Positions 1 through 6,269 of a DNA stretch of 6,875 nucleotides are shown in pieces. Source of the stretch: Muribaculaceae bacterium (GTDB taxonomy: Bacteria > Bacteroidota > Bacteroidia > Bacteroidales > Muribaculaceae); NCBI GenBank assembly GCA_009775535.1, contig VSPW01000103.1, forward strand, positions 1 through 6,875, read 5' to 3'. Numbering within the stretch: position 1 is the first letter of the stretch; every line of letters begins with the position of its first letter. The notes beneath the pieces are model-generated. The model saw only the letters and a list, made by a program, of their open reading frames with translations. It did not search any database and had not been told where the DNA came from. A program made the translations under genes and the position numbers.

Positions 1-11
1 CTCTCCGTTGT
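1..11 (-). rRNA. Probable 5' end of a 16S rRNA gene (first ~11 nt, cut by window edge)
   Basis: Read on the minus strand, the last bases of the window are ACAACGGAGAG. Bacterial 16S rRNA begins with a stretch of this form (E. coli AAATTGAAGAG), followed at once by TTTGATCCTGGCTCAG. The alignment puts window base 1 at about E. coli 16S position 11. Upstream lie a strong promoter and a structured leader without coding capacity, as expected for an rRNA operon. Only about 11 nt are visible, so the call rests on this short match plus context. The alternative is that GGAG is a ribosome binding site for a protein gene just outside the window. Confidence 0.5.
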
Positions 12-51
12 TTATCTTGTCTTCTTTCTCTTTTCAGATTATTTCGGCAAG

Positions 52-66
52 ACAACTGTCTGTTGT
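52..66 (-). other. Leader stem-loop, 5 bp
   Basis: ACAAC (52-56) pairs with GTTGT (62-66) around a 5-nt loop. It is the stem-loop nearest to the presumed 16S 5' end. On its own the stem is weak. Confidence 0.3.
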
Positions 67-84
67 TTTGCTCTGTGCAAGACC

Positions 85-99
85 CCCGGCACCACCGGG
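85..99 (-). other. Leader stem-loop, GC-only 5-bp stem
   Basis: CCCGG (85-89) pairs with CCGGG (95-99) around a 5-nt loop, read here on the plus strand. The stem is purely G-C and should be stable in the leader RNA. Confidence 0.4.
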
Positions 100-122
100 C
101 GGATGCGTCGACCCCGCCTTAG

Positions 123-139
123 GACAGTCGCTGACTGTC
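123..139 (-). other. Leader stem-loop, perfect 7-bp stem
   Basis: GACAGTC (123-129) and GACTGTC (133-139) form a perfect inverted repeat with a 3-nt loop. No U-run follows on the minus strand, so it does not look like an intrinsic terminator. Confidence 0.5.
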
Positions 140-175
140 TCTGTCTAAAGGTGTAAGTATTGACTTGAGGCTGGC

Positions 176-194
176 CGGCGGCCTTATGCCGCCG
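176..194 (-). other. Leader stem-loop, very GC-rich 7-bp stem
   Basis: CGGCGGC (176-182) pairs with GCCGCCG (188-194) around a 5-nt loop. It is the most stable short hairpin in the leader. No U-run follows it on the minus strand, which argues against a terminator. Confidence 0.5.
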
Positions 195-255
195 CCTTGC
201 TCTTGTACTACTCTTGTCTTATTGTAAGCCTTTCAATGTCCTCTGTTCATTGTCG

Positions 256-276
256 CGCTGTCCCTTTCGGAAAGCG
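256..276 (-). other. Hairpin with GAAA tetraloop at the 5' end of the leader RNA
   Basis: On the minus strand CGCTTTCC (276-269) pairs with GGGA-C-AGCG (264-256), leaving a single bulged C and a GAAA loop (268-265). The stem closes on the loop with a C-G pair, the classic GNRA tetraloop arrangement. The hairpin starts within a few bases of the predicted transcription start, so it would cap the 5' end of the transcript. Such a structure could protect the RNA from decay or act early in elongation; that role is inference. Confidence 0.5.
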
Positions 277-280
277 AGTG

Positions 281-312
281 CAAAGTTATACCCTTTTTCC
301 TCAACCTCCAAA
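281..312 (-). promoter_or_regulatory. Strong Bacteroidota-type promoter (probable rrn promoter)
   Basis: On the minus strand a TTTG box (312-309) is followed after 20 bp by TAACTTTG (288-281). This matches the Bacteroidota primary sigma consensus TTTG, 19-21 bp, TAnnTTTG. Transcription should start near 276-279 and run leftward off the window. The match to both boxes is the best of any promoter in this window, and AT-rich DNA lies just upstream, as expected for a highly expressed operon. Confidence 0.7.
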
Positions 313-421
313 TTTTTAGCCTATTTTTAACATACATTCACCAATTTACCCCGATTCAACCCCTATATATACCTATTTGTTTACATATTTTTACATATCC
401 CAGGGAAACTATTATTGATGA
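313..421 (-). promoter_or_regulatory. AT-rich spacer between the S41 protease stop and the rrn promoter; possible UP-like region
   Basis: No gene is visible here. The DNA is AT-rich, with T-runs near 313-317 and 324-328 and a direct repeat TTACATAT at 381-388 and 391-398, spaced exactly 10 bp, about one helical turn. Placed directly upstream of the rrn-like promoter, such A/T tracts could bend DNA or bind the RNA polymerase alpha subunit; this is inferred. I see no hairpin terminator for the protease gene, so some of its transcripts may read into the leader. Confidence 0.35.
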
Positions 422-2041
422 CTAGGTGTTGTCTCCTTCTTTTCGGATTCCATTTAAAAGCCTGTAATATTCCTCATCATTATTAATAAGCTCCATCGCT
501 TTAAGGAAAACCGGATTCATTCCATTTGAAACCTGAAAATAGTATGCATCATCGTAAAGATCACGCAGCAAAAGGCCCTTTACAATAGTCTTAATCATAG
601 GCAACGACCGTTCTAGCCCTGCACTATCCAGCATTACACTATCTTTCATTCCACGTTCCACCAAGCCTGACACCATTTCAGGCGACATTTCAAACCCTTT
701 AATGAACTTATCGGTGTTACGGTATTTTTTCTTGAGCGCATTCCGGTTCTTATCCATATATGAGAGCACATACTGGTTAATCACACCCTTTGCCACCAAG
801 TCCCTATAATAATCGGAATACATGGTAGTGTCTATAGGCACAAATCGGTCAGGCATTATACCTCCACCGCCATATACGGTGCGCTTACTTCGCAATGTGG
901 TATAGCGTAACGAATCCGGAAGGTGCACACTGTCTGCATTTGACAACTCTCCGGAATTAAAACGGTTCAATATATCCAGGTCATATTCCTTTCTGTCGCC
1001 AGACGTATATGGCTTCTGTATGCAGCGTCCGGACGGGGTATAATAACGTGCCGTGGTCAAACGTATCATCGATCCGTCAGGCAAAAGGAACGGACGCTGC
1101 ACAAGACCCTTTCCAAAAGTACGGCGGCCGACAACTAGCCCACGGTCATTATCCTGCAACGCACCGGCAAGAATCTCACTCGCAGATGCGGAATACTGGT
1201 TCACAAGCACCACTACCTTGCCGTCACCAAACATCCCGTCAGCGGTGGCATAATAGTCGGCCGGCGGCATCTTCTGCCCACGGGTATATACAATCATATC
1301 TCCCTTACGAAGGAACATTCCGGCAATCTCATATGCCGATCCGAGATACCCGCCCCCATTGTCTTCCAAGTCAAGGATAAGGTCAACCATGCCCTTTGAT
1401 TTCAACTTGGCAATGGCCTGCGCAACCTCTTTAGCCGTGTCCTCCGCAAAACGGGCTATACGAATGTATCCTGTCTTGCCATCCACCATATACGATGCAT
1501 CCACGCTATACAACGGTATATCGTCACGCGTCACCTTGAAATCGATCTGCCTGACACCACGCTGCACCTTCAGATTGACCTTAGACCCTTTCGGACCGCG
1601 CAACACTGGCGTAATCTCATTGCGTCCGCGGCCTACGCCCGACAAAATGGTATCATCAGCACTAACTATACGGTCTCCTGGAAGCATACCCACCTTCTCT
1701 GACGGCCCACCAGCAATGGTGGATATCACATAGACACTATCATTCACCATATTGAACGATATGCCAATCCCGCTGAACTTGCCTTCCAACGGCGTAGTCA
1801 GCTCCTTCGTCTCGTCCGGATTGGTATATGTAGAATGGGGGTCTAGGTCCTTCAGCATCGCCACAATGGCATCTGTAACCAGTTTACCGTTATCCACATC
1901 ATCAACATAATACATTGATATGATCTTTTGCGCATGGCTGAGTTTGCTGTTTGCCTCTTTTGCCGAAACCACTTCCGCCGATACATACCCAGGCAAAGCC
2001 ATCAACATCAATAACGGCAACAATATTTTTTTCATAGTCAT
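422..2041 (-). CDS. S41 family C-terminal processing (tail-specific) protease, periplasmic
   Basis: This 539-residue serine protease should cleave exported proteins near their C-termini in the periplasm. Residues 1-22 form a signal peptide: a KK start, a Leu/Met-rich core and cleavage after VSA. A PDZ domain spans about 85-170 (GIGISF near 91-96). The S41 protease domain spans about 185-345. The motif NQYSASASE contains the nucleophile Ser286, and the general base is Lys311 in FGKG. Their 25-residue spacing equals that of E. coli Prc (S452/K477 in the precursor, from memory), and Gln315 follows. A C-terminal extension of about 190 residues is common in Bacteroidota homologues. The first ATG (2041) or the third codon, MKK (2035), could be the start; neither has a Shine-Dalgarno site. 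galE lies 96 bp upstream on the same strand. The natural substrate cannot be told from the sequence. Confidence 0.93.
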   Translation of the reverse strand: MTMKKILLPLLMLMALPGYVSAEVVSAKEANSKLSHAQKIISMYYVDDVDNGKLVTDAIVAMLKDLDPHSTYTNPDETKELTTPLEGKFSGIGISFNMVNDSVYVISTIAGGPSEKVGMLPGDRIVSADDTILSGVGRGRNEITPVLRGPKGSKVNLKVQRGVRQIDFKVTRDDIPLYSVDASYMVDGKTGYIRIARFAEDTAKEVAQAIAKLKSKGMVDLILDLEDNGGGYLGSAYEIAGMFLRKGDMIVYTRGQKMPPADYYATADGMFGDGKVVVLVNQYSASASEILAGALQDNDRGLVVGRRTFGKGLVQRPFLLPDGSMIRLTTARYYTPSGRCIQKPYTSGDRKEYDLDILNRFNSGELSNADSVHLPDSLRYTTLRSKRTVYGGGGIMPDRFVPIDTTMYSDYYRDLVAKGVINQYVLSYMDKNRNALKKKYRNTDKFIKGFEMSPEMVSGLVERGMKDSVMLDSAGLERSLPMIKTIVKGLLLRDLYDDAYYFQVSNGMNPVFLKAMELINNDEEYYRLLNGIRKEGDNT

Positions 2042-2062
2042 ATATATGGTTCTTTAATAATG

Positions 2063-2099
2063 AATGTGTCAGGCGCTGAATACAGTGGCCTGACACATT
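2063..2099. terminator. Large inverted repeat between galE and the S41 protease gene; possible terminator or 5' UTR hairpin
   Basis: AATGTGTCAGGC (2063-2074) is perfectly complementary to GCCTGACACATT (2088-2099), a 12-bp stem. The loop holds a further CTG/CAG pairing (2076-2078 with 2083-2085) around AATA. It lies 38 bp past the galE stop and 21 bp before the protease start. The T-rich run (TTTTAATTTT) lies on the plus-strand side, whereas both flanking genes read on the minus strand. On the minus strand the tail is only moderately T-rich. It may be a weak galE terminator, an attenuator, or a structure in the protease mRNA leader. Confidence 0.5.
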
Positions 2100-2137
2100 T
2101 TAATTTTATCTATATACGAGATTGCCTTCAACACGGC

Positions 2138-3175
2138 CTACATGACGCCACGTTCACGCAACCGGCACTGCCAGTTCCAGGCAGAACGCATCGTGTCCTC
2201 AATCGGGGTGTCAGCCTTCCATCCAAGCACCTCATTTGCATACGCAGGATTAGCCCACACCTTTTCAATATCTCCTGCACGACGTCCGACAATCTTATGT
2301 GGCACTTTGACTCCTGTGGCACGTTCAAAAGCGGATATAAGCTCCAGCACTGACAGCCCCACACCTGTACCGAGGTTGAAAATCTCAATTTTAGACTCGC
2401 TACGGTCCTCAAGCATACGCTTCACTGCTATGACATGAGCCTTAGCCAGGTCGACAACATTGATGTAGTCACGGATACAAGACCCGTCGGGTGTATCATA
2501 GTCGTCACCGAACACACTGAGTTCTTTCCGTATGCCTATAGCTGTCTGTGTAAGGTATGGAATCAGGTTCTGCGGTACACCATTGGGAAGCTCGCCGATC
2601 TCTGCTGAAGGATGTGCGCCCACCGGGTTGAAATAACGCAGTATCACACTCTTGAAATCCGCACCGGCATTGATTGTGTCCGTTATGATTTCCTCTGAAA
2701 TCTGCTTGGTATTGCCATAAGGCGATGTCGCCTTCTTGATAGGCGCAGCTTCGGTAACAGGATTCTCGTCTGGTTCGCCATATACAGTGCAGGATGAAGA
2801 GAACACTATCCCCTTGACACCAAATTCGCCCATGACGTCAAGGAGATTGAGCAGCGTGCCAAGGTTATTGCGGTAATACAGCACCGGCTTTTCCATTGAT
2901 TCGCCTACGGCCTTGGACGCAGCGAAGTTTATTATGCCGGATATGCCAGGATAGTCATTAAAGAGCTTGCGTAGCGCCGAAATATCTGTACAGTCCGCTT
3001 CTACAAACGCCGGACGCACACCCGATATACGTTCAATACCGTCAAGCACATCTACATTACTATTAGAAAGATTATCTATTATAACCACATCGTATCCGGC
3101 ATTCTGCAGTTCAACAACTGTATGTGACCCGATATAGCCAGTTCCGCCAGTCACTAGAATTCGTTCTTTTTTCAT
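2138..3175 (-). CDS. galE: UDP-glucose 4-epimerase GalE
   Basis: This 345-residue cytoplasmic enzyme interconverts UDP-glucose and UDP-galactose, using bound NAD+. It links galactose use (Leloir pathway) to supply of UDP-galactose for surface polysaccharides. It is a short-chain dehydrogenase of the extended type. The NAD-binding glycine motif GGTGYIG is at 10-16 and DNLSNS at 35-40. FAASKAVGES at 84-93 is a GalE signature. The catalytic Ser128 lies in SSSCTVYG, and Tyr153 and Lys157 form the YxxxK pair in SPYGNTK. NPVGAHPS (183-190) and RDYINVVDLA (235-244) are further family blocks. The length is normal for GalE and nothing is missing. The ATG at 3175 is preceded by A/T-rich sequence, no Shine-Dalgarno site, and a good promoter 30-40 bp upstream. 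The next gene downstream is the S41 protease. Confidence 0.96.
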   Translation of the reverse strand: MKKERILVTGGTGYIGSHTVVELQNAGYDVVIIDNLSNSNVDVLDGIERISGVRPAFVEADCTDISALRKLFNDYPGISGIINFAASKAVGESMEKPVLYYRNNLGTLLNLLDVMGEFGVKGIVFSSSCTVYGEPDENPVTEAAPIKKATSPYGNTKQISEEIITDTINAGADFKSVILRYFNPVGAHPSAEIGELPNGVPQNLIPYLTQTAIGIRKELSVFGDDYDTPDGSCIRDYINVVDLAKAHVIAVKRMLEDRSESKIEIFNLGTGVGLSVLELISAFERATGVKVPHKIVGRRAGDIEKVWANPAYANEVLGWKADTPIEDTMRSAWNWQCRLRERGVM

Positions 3176-3213
3176 ATAAATGGAATATTTGCCTATTGTT
3201 ACTTAATGCGAGG

Positions 3214-3247
3214 CAAAGTTAATGAAATTTGTGGACAATGATACAAA
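3214..3247 (-). promoter_or_regulatory. Probable galE promoter
   Basis: On the minus strand TTTG (3247-3244) is followed by TAACTTTG (3221-3214). The -7 box is a perfect TAnnTTTG and identical to that of the rrn-like promoter. The 22-bp spacer is slightly longer than the usual 19-21. Transcription would start near 3207-3210, leaving a leader of about 32-35 nt before the galE ATG. It may also serve the S41 protease gene downstream. Confidence 0.55.
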
Positions 3248-3367
3248 TCAACGCTTTAAAAATACATAAATGGATATATTGACAGTTTTTTGGACAAAAG
3301 CACGGAAAACCTGGCCTTTTTGTTGTTACTTAACATATGCGCACACCGTGTTTGTGAGCTTTTTTCG

Positions 3368-3375
3368 TAATTTTG
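3368..3375 (+). promoter_or_regulatory. Probable -7 box for the rhomboid cluster
   Basis: TAATTTTG fits the Bacteroidota TAnnTTTG element and sits 30 bp before the first rhomboid ATG, so transcription should start near 3380. No convincing TTTG box is found 19-21 bp upstream; the TTTG at 3351-3354 is too close. With the galE promoter this makes 3176-3405 a divergent promoter region. The remaining ~120 bp between the two promoters are AT-rich, and I see no gene in them. Confidence 0.45.
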
Positions 3376-3405
3376 CAGATTAAATGCTTTAAACAAAACT
3401 GATAA

Positions 3406-4155
3406 ATGGCATCAGCACCAAACTTCATAAACAGAATACCGCCTGTAACCCGCACACTTATAATAATAAATGTGATAATCTGGGCATTCACGGCCATATT
3501 TCCGGCAAAGATGAATACGCTTGTCGACTTCGGGGCATTGCATTATTTCACTTCACCCGGATTCAACCCGGCCCAACTGCTGACCTACATGTTTATACAT
3601 GGAGGATTCACGCACCTGTTCTTTAACATGTTTGCACTGTACGTATTTGGGTCAGCGCTTGAATATACATTCGGAGACAAACGATTCCTCTTCTATTATA
3701 TAAGCTGTGGCATCGGTGCTGCACTGATACAGGAAGGCATATTCGCCATACGCATACACTCATTGGCGTCATATATCGACCCACAATCCTACCAATTCAT
3801 AATCTCCGACGGATGGAAGGCCATCAGCCAGGGCATGAACTATGCCGATCCGCAATTCGCTCAGATCAACATACTTGTAAACGGCCCTACGGTAGGCGCA
3901 TCAGGCGCTATATATGGAGTGCTGGCCGCTTTTGCCATGATATATCCCAACAGGCCTCTGTATATCATGTTCATACCAGTACCGGTAAAGGCAAAATGGG
4001 TAGTACTAGGGTACGCACTCCTGGAATTTTCTCTCGGCTTCGGCCAGGTAAATGACAATGTCGCCCATTTCGCCCACCTTGGAGGCATGATTGTAGGGGC
4101 TGCTATAGTATTCATATGGAAAAGGAAAGGAATTGTACATGGCGATTTCTACTGA
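3406..4155 (+). CDS. Rhomboid family intramembrane serine protease (first of a tandem pair)
   Basis: This 249-residue inner-membrane protease should cut transmembrane proteins within or next to their membrane helix. It has the six-helix rhomboid core, with segments near 16-33, 70-85, 93-115, 163-180, 197-213 and 221-238. Catalytic features are complete: His65, His70 and Asn74 (H-x3-N, oxyanion side), Ser166 in GASG, and His224 in AHLGG. About 45 polar residues (117-161) lie between helix 3 and the GASG helix; I recall a similar insertion in other Bacteroidota rhomboids. The start ATG has an A-rich context with no Shine-Dalgarno site, as is usual in this phylum. It is the first gene of a rightward cluster and overlaps the second rhomboid gene by 17 nt, so the two are probably co-translated. 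The substrate is unknown. Confidence 0.93.
   Translation: MASAPNFINRIPPVTRTLIIINVIIWAFTAIFPAKMNTLVDFGALHYFTSPGFNPAQLLTYMFIHGGFTHLFFNMFALYVFGSALEYTFGDKRFLFYYISCGIGAALIQEGIFAIRIHSLASYIDPQSYQFIISDGWKAISQGMNYADPQFAQINILVNGPTVGASGAIYGVLAAFAMIYPNRPLYIMFIPVPVKAKWVVLGYALLEFSLGFGQVNDNVAHFAHLGGMIVGAAIVFIWKRKGIVHGDFY
4121..4131 (+). promoter_or_regulatory. Purine-rich ribosome binding site deciding the start of the second rhomboid gene
   Basis: AAAGGAAAGGA lies inside the 3' end of the first rhomboid gene and ends 7 nt before the ATG at 4139. This supports ATG 4139 over the in-frame TTG at 4133. It is the only clear Shine-Dalgarno-like site among the starts in this window, which fits a gene whose start is buried in the upstream coding region. 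Confidence 0.5.
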
Positions 4156-5062
4156 TAAAATAAGGGCACGCTGGACGGCGTCAAACATCATCACCCGCCT
4201 GATAACAGTAAATGTCCTGCTGTTCATTATCATAAGGCTAGGAGACATAATATGCAACTTCGCAAGTGCTGACCAGGCATGGTGGCTACAGATATGGGCA
4301 ATGCCTTCAGACATGGCCAATCTGGCAATACGCCCATGGACACCAATACTGTACATGTTCGCCCAGTTCGATGTCCTCCATCTGCTTTTCAACATGCTTT
4401 GGCTGTATGGATTCGGCACGATAATGCTCCAGATGTCCACCCCACGCCAGGTATTCGGACTGTATATTTACGGCGGACTGGGCGGGGCGGCGGCATTCCT
4501 TGCAGGAATGACATTGACGGGGCTTGATCCGGCGCCACTCATCGGATCATCGGCATCTGTGATGTGTATCGTAGCAGCCATAGCCACAACTGCCCCACAA
4601 ATGCCTGTGAGGATGTTTATAATAGGTGAAGTCAAAATCCTCTGGGTGGCAATAGCTGCGCTGCTGCTATTCACCGTATGCGGAGACCCCTCCAACACCG
4701 GAGGCCAGCTTGCCCACATCGGCGGCGCTGCCACCGGATTTATTTACGGACTGCTGCTACGCCGCGGGCACGACATCACCGCACCCTTCAACCATGCGGC
4801 CGACTGGGTTGTGACGCGTATACGCCACCCTTTTAGAGGAAGCAGGCCAGCCTTTCCTAAAGTAAAACCCTTCAAGGGACAACGCCGCAAAGCCTCTTCC
4901 GACACACAAAAAGAACAGCCCCCCAAAAAAAGCACTTCAATATCACGCGAAGACCAGGATGAACTGGACTCAATACTGGACAAGATAAAGCTATCAGGAT
5001 ATACAGCCTTAAGCGCTGAGGAAAAACGCAGGCTGTTTGAAGTAAGCCAACGTATAAAATAG
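4139..5062 (+). CDS. Rhomboid family intramembrane protease with cytoplasmic C-terminal tail (second of the pair)
   Basis: From ATG 4139 this is a 307-residue membrane protein. It has six predicted helices (about 18-38, 81-97, 104-124, 138-150, 165-182, 193-208) and a hydrophilic tail of about 95 residues. Rhomboid residues present are His81 and Asn85 (HLLFN), candidate nucleophile Ser138 in GSSA, and His193 in AHIGG. Two positions differ from the first rhomboid: the motif is GSSA rather than GASG, and the residue matching His65 is Gln76. The catalytic dyad is retained, so it is probably active, though perhaps with changed specificity. The basic, Pro/Lys-rich tail ends in an acidic, helical stretch (about 270-307, with DELDSILDKI and SAEEKRRLFE). 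Such an end is common on Bacteroidota rhomboids, and I believe it corresponds to Pfam DUF6576 (from memory). The EEP-family gene starts 15 nt after the stop. Confidence 0.9.
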   Translation: MAISTDKIRARWTASNIITRLITVNVLLFIIIRLGDIICNFASADQAWWLQIWAMPSDMANLAIRPWTPILYMFAQFDVLHLLFNMLWLYGFGTIMLQMSTPRQVFGLYIYGGLGGAAAFLAGMTLTGLDPAPLIGSSASVMCIVAAIATTAPQMPVRMFIIGEVKILWVAIAALLLFTVCGDPSNTGGQLAHIGGAATGFIYGLLLRRGHDITAPFNHAADWVVTRIRHPFRGSRPAFPKVKPFKGQRRKASSDTQKEQPPKKSTSISREDQDELDSILDKIKLSGYTALSAEEKRRLFEVSQRIK

Positions 5063-5077
5063 CGTCATCAAGACACA

Positions 5078-6226
5078 ATGCAGGAAACAGGAAACAGCAC
5101 AACATACGGACACCCCACCCCTCAGCCACGCGGCAAGTTGCGCAAGCTGCTCACCGTCCTGTTGGTGGCCATAAACATCGCCATCGCAGGCATGACAGTC
5201 CTGGCCTCATATGGCGGTATGGCCAATCCTGACATCACTGTCATCCCTGCAATGGCCGCCATGACTCTTCCGATATGGCTTGCCGCCACAATAGCAATAA
5301 CAATAGCCGACCTGATATCCGTCCGAAGGCTCACCCTGATCCCCATAGCCACACTGGTCATATGCGCCGCACCGATATGGGACTACTGCCCGCTCAACAT
5401 ATTCAAGAGCCATCCCCCAACCCCGGGACAGGACGGCATGCTAACCCTGCTCACATATAACGTATACAACTTCAATGCCCACAACGGTGTATATCCCGAC
5501 TCAACAAATGCCTCAGCATCATTCATCATCGGAAGCGGCGCCGACATAGTGGCAATACAGGAGGCATACCATGTAAACCACGACATGCGCATATGTTTCA
5601 CCCCAGAGCAAGCCGATTCCATCGCACAGATATACCCTTACAGGATATCCGACAGCAATGCCATGACCTTGCTATCAAAATATCCGGCAACAGAGCTGGA
5701 CCTGTCAGGCTCACTGGACAAATATGACCAGATCGCAGCGTACGACATCGATGTCAACGGCATGCCGCTACGGCTGTACAACGTCCACATGCAGTCCTTC
5801 CAGCTAAACCAGGACGACAAAAATCTATACAGCGGTATAACAAGACTCAACGGCAACGAGACATACCAGGAAGTGAAGCAACAGCTTCTAGGCAAGTTCG
5901 CAAAGGCTTACAAGGAGCGGGCCGTACAGGCCAGGGCACTGTTGGCTTACATGGAAAGCAATCCGGCCGAAAATGTGATAGTCTGCGGCGACTTCAACGA
6001 CATCCCCGACAGCTACTCGATGAGGACAATATGCCGCGACGGGCTGAAGCAGGTATACCCGCGCGTAGGCATAGGGCCGATGATAACCTACAACAGCGAC
6101 CGCTTCCTTTTCCGCATAGACCACATATTATATAAAGGCGACATAGAACCATGCGCGATGACACGCGGCTCACTACGCTCAAGCGACCATTTTCCATTGC
6201 TTGCCACATTTAAGGCCGGCAAATAA
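5078..6226 (+). CDS. Membrane-anchored endonuclease/exonuclease/phosphatase (EEP) family protein
   Basis: This 382-residue phosphodiesterase or phosphatase of the EEP (DNase I-like) fold has an N-terminal membrane anchor. Three hydrophobic helices lie near 24-43, 55-79 and 85-101, and the catalytic domain runs from about 120 to 380. Metal and catalytic residues are all visible: Asn128 (TYNVYNF), Glu162 (AIQEAY), His237 (YNVHMQS), Asp305 and Asn307 (GDFND), Asp348 (RIDHI) and Asp370-His371 (SSDHFPL). Basic residues before helix 1 and between helices 2 and 3 (SVRR) predict N-in topology, which places the catalytic domain in the periplasm. That favours a lipid, phosphoester or extracellular nucleic-acid substrate over DNA repair, but this is inference. 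It starts 15 nt after the second rhomboid gene and is probably in the same operon. The substrate cannot be assigned. Confidence 0.88.
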   Translation: MQETGNSTTYGHPTPQPRGKLRKLLTVLLVAINIAIAGMTVLASYGGMANPDITVIPAMAAMTLPIWLAATIAITIADLISVRRLTLIPIATLVICAAPIWDYCPLNIFKSHPPTPGQDGMLTLLTYNVYNFNAHNGVYPDSTNASASFIIGSGADIVAIQEAYHVNHDMRICFTPEQADSIAQIYPYRISDSNAMTLLSKYPATELDLSGSLDKYDQIAAYDIDVNGMPLRLYNVHMQSFQLNQDDKNLYSGITRLNGNETYQEVKQQLLGKFAKAYKERAVQARALLAYMESNPAENVIVCGDFNDIPDSYSMRTICRDGLKQVYPRVGIGPMITYNSDRFLFRIDHILYKGDIEPCAMTRGSLRSSDHFPLLATFKAGK

Positions 6227-6269
6227 GACAAAAAATACAATTTTATAAATAACCAACCATTACACCAAC

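Larger units (their letters stand above)
12..276 (-). ncRNA. Structured non-coding leader, probably the rRNA operon leader (pre-16S)
   Basis: This stretch lies downstream of a minus-strand promoter and runs to the probable 16S start. The only ATG on this strand opens a frame of five codons (250-233), so it is not protein coding. It carries stem-loops at 256-276, 176-194, 123-139, 85-99 and 52-66. It then ends in a purine-rich, apparently unpaired stretch (minus strand of 12-37) just before the presumed mature 16S end. Length and layout fit an rRNA leader that would be trimmed by RNases. No classical boxA was recognised. It could instead be the long 5' UTR of a protein gene beyond the left edge. 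Confidence 0.55.

Noticed and set aside
123..194. Leader stem-loops at 123-139 and 176-194 as intrinsic terminators
   Set aside because: No U-run follows either stem on the minus strand, and the transcript is expected to continue to the rRNA gene.
233..250. Five-codon minus-strand frame (ATG AAC AGA GGA CAT TGA) in the leader, as a possible leader peptide
   Set aside because: It is too short, has no ribosome binding site, and lies in what is most likely an rRNA leader.
1009..1733. Plus-strand open frames of 120-125 codons inside the S41 protease gene
   Set aside because: They are antisense to a gene with full S41 motifs and a signal peptide, and their translations are low-complexity and resemble no family.
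3279..3284. TTGACA as a classical -35 box upstream of the rhomboid cluster
   Set aside because: Bacteroidota primary sigma factors use TTTG and TAnnTTTG boxes. The hexamer is also 122 bp from the gene, with no matching -10.
4133..4139. TTG at 4133 as the start of the second rhomboid gene (309 residues)
   Set aside because: ATG 4139, two codons later, has a well-placed purine-rich ribosome binding site and is the better start codon.
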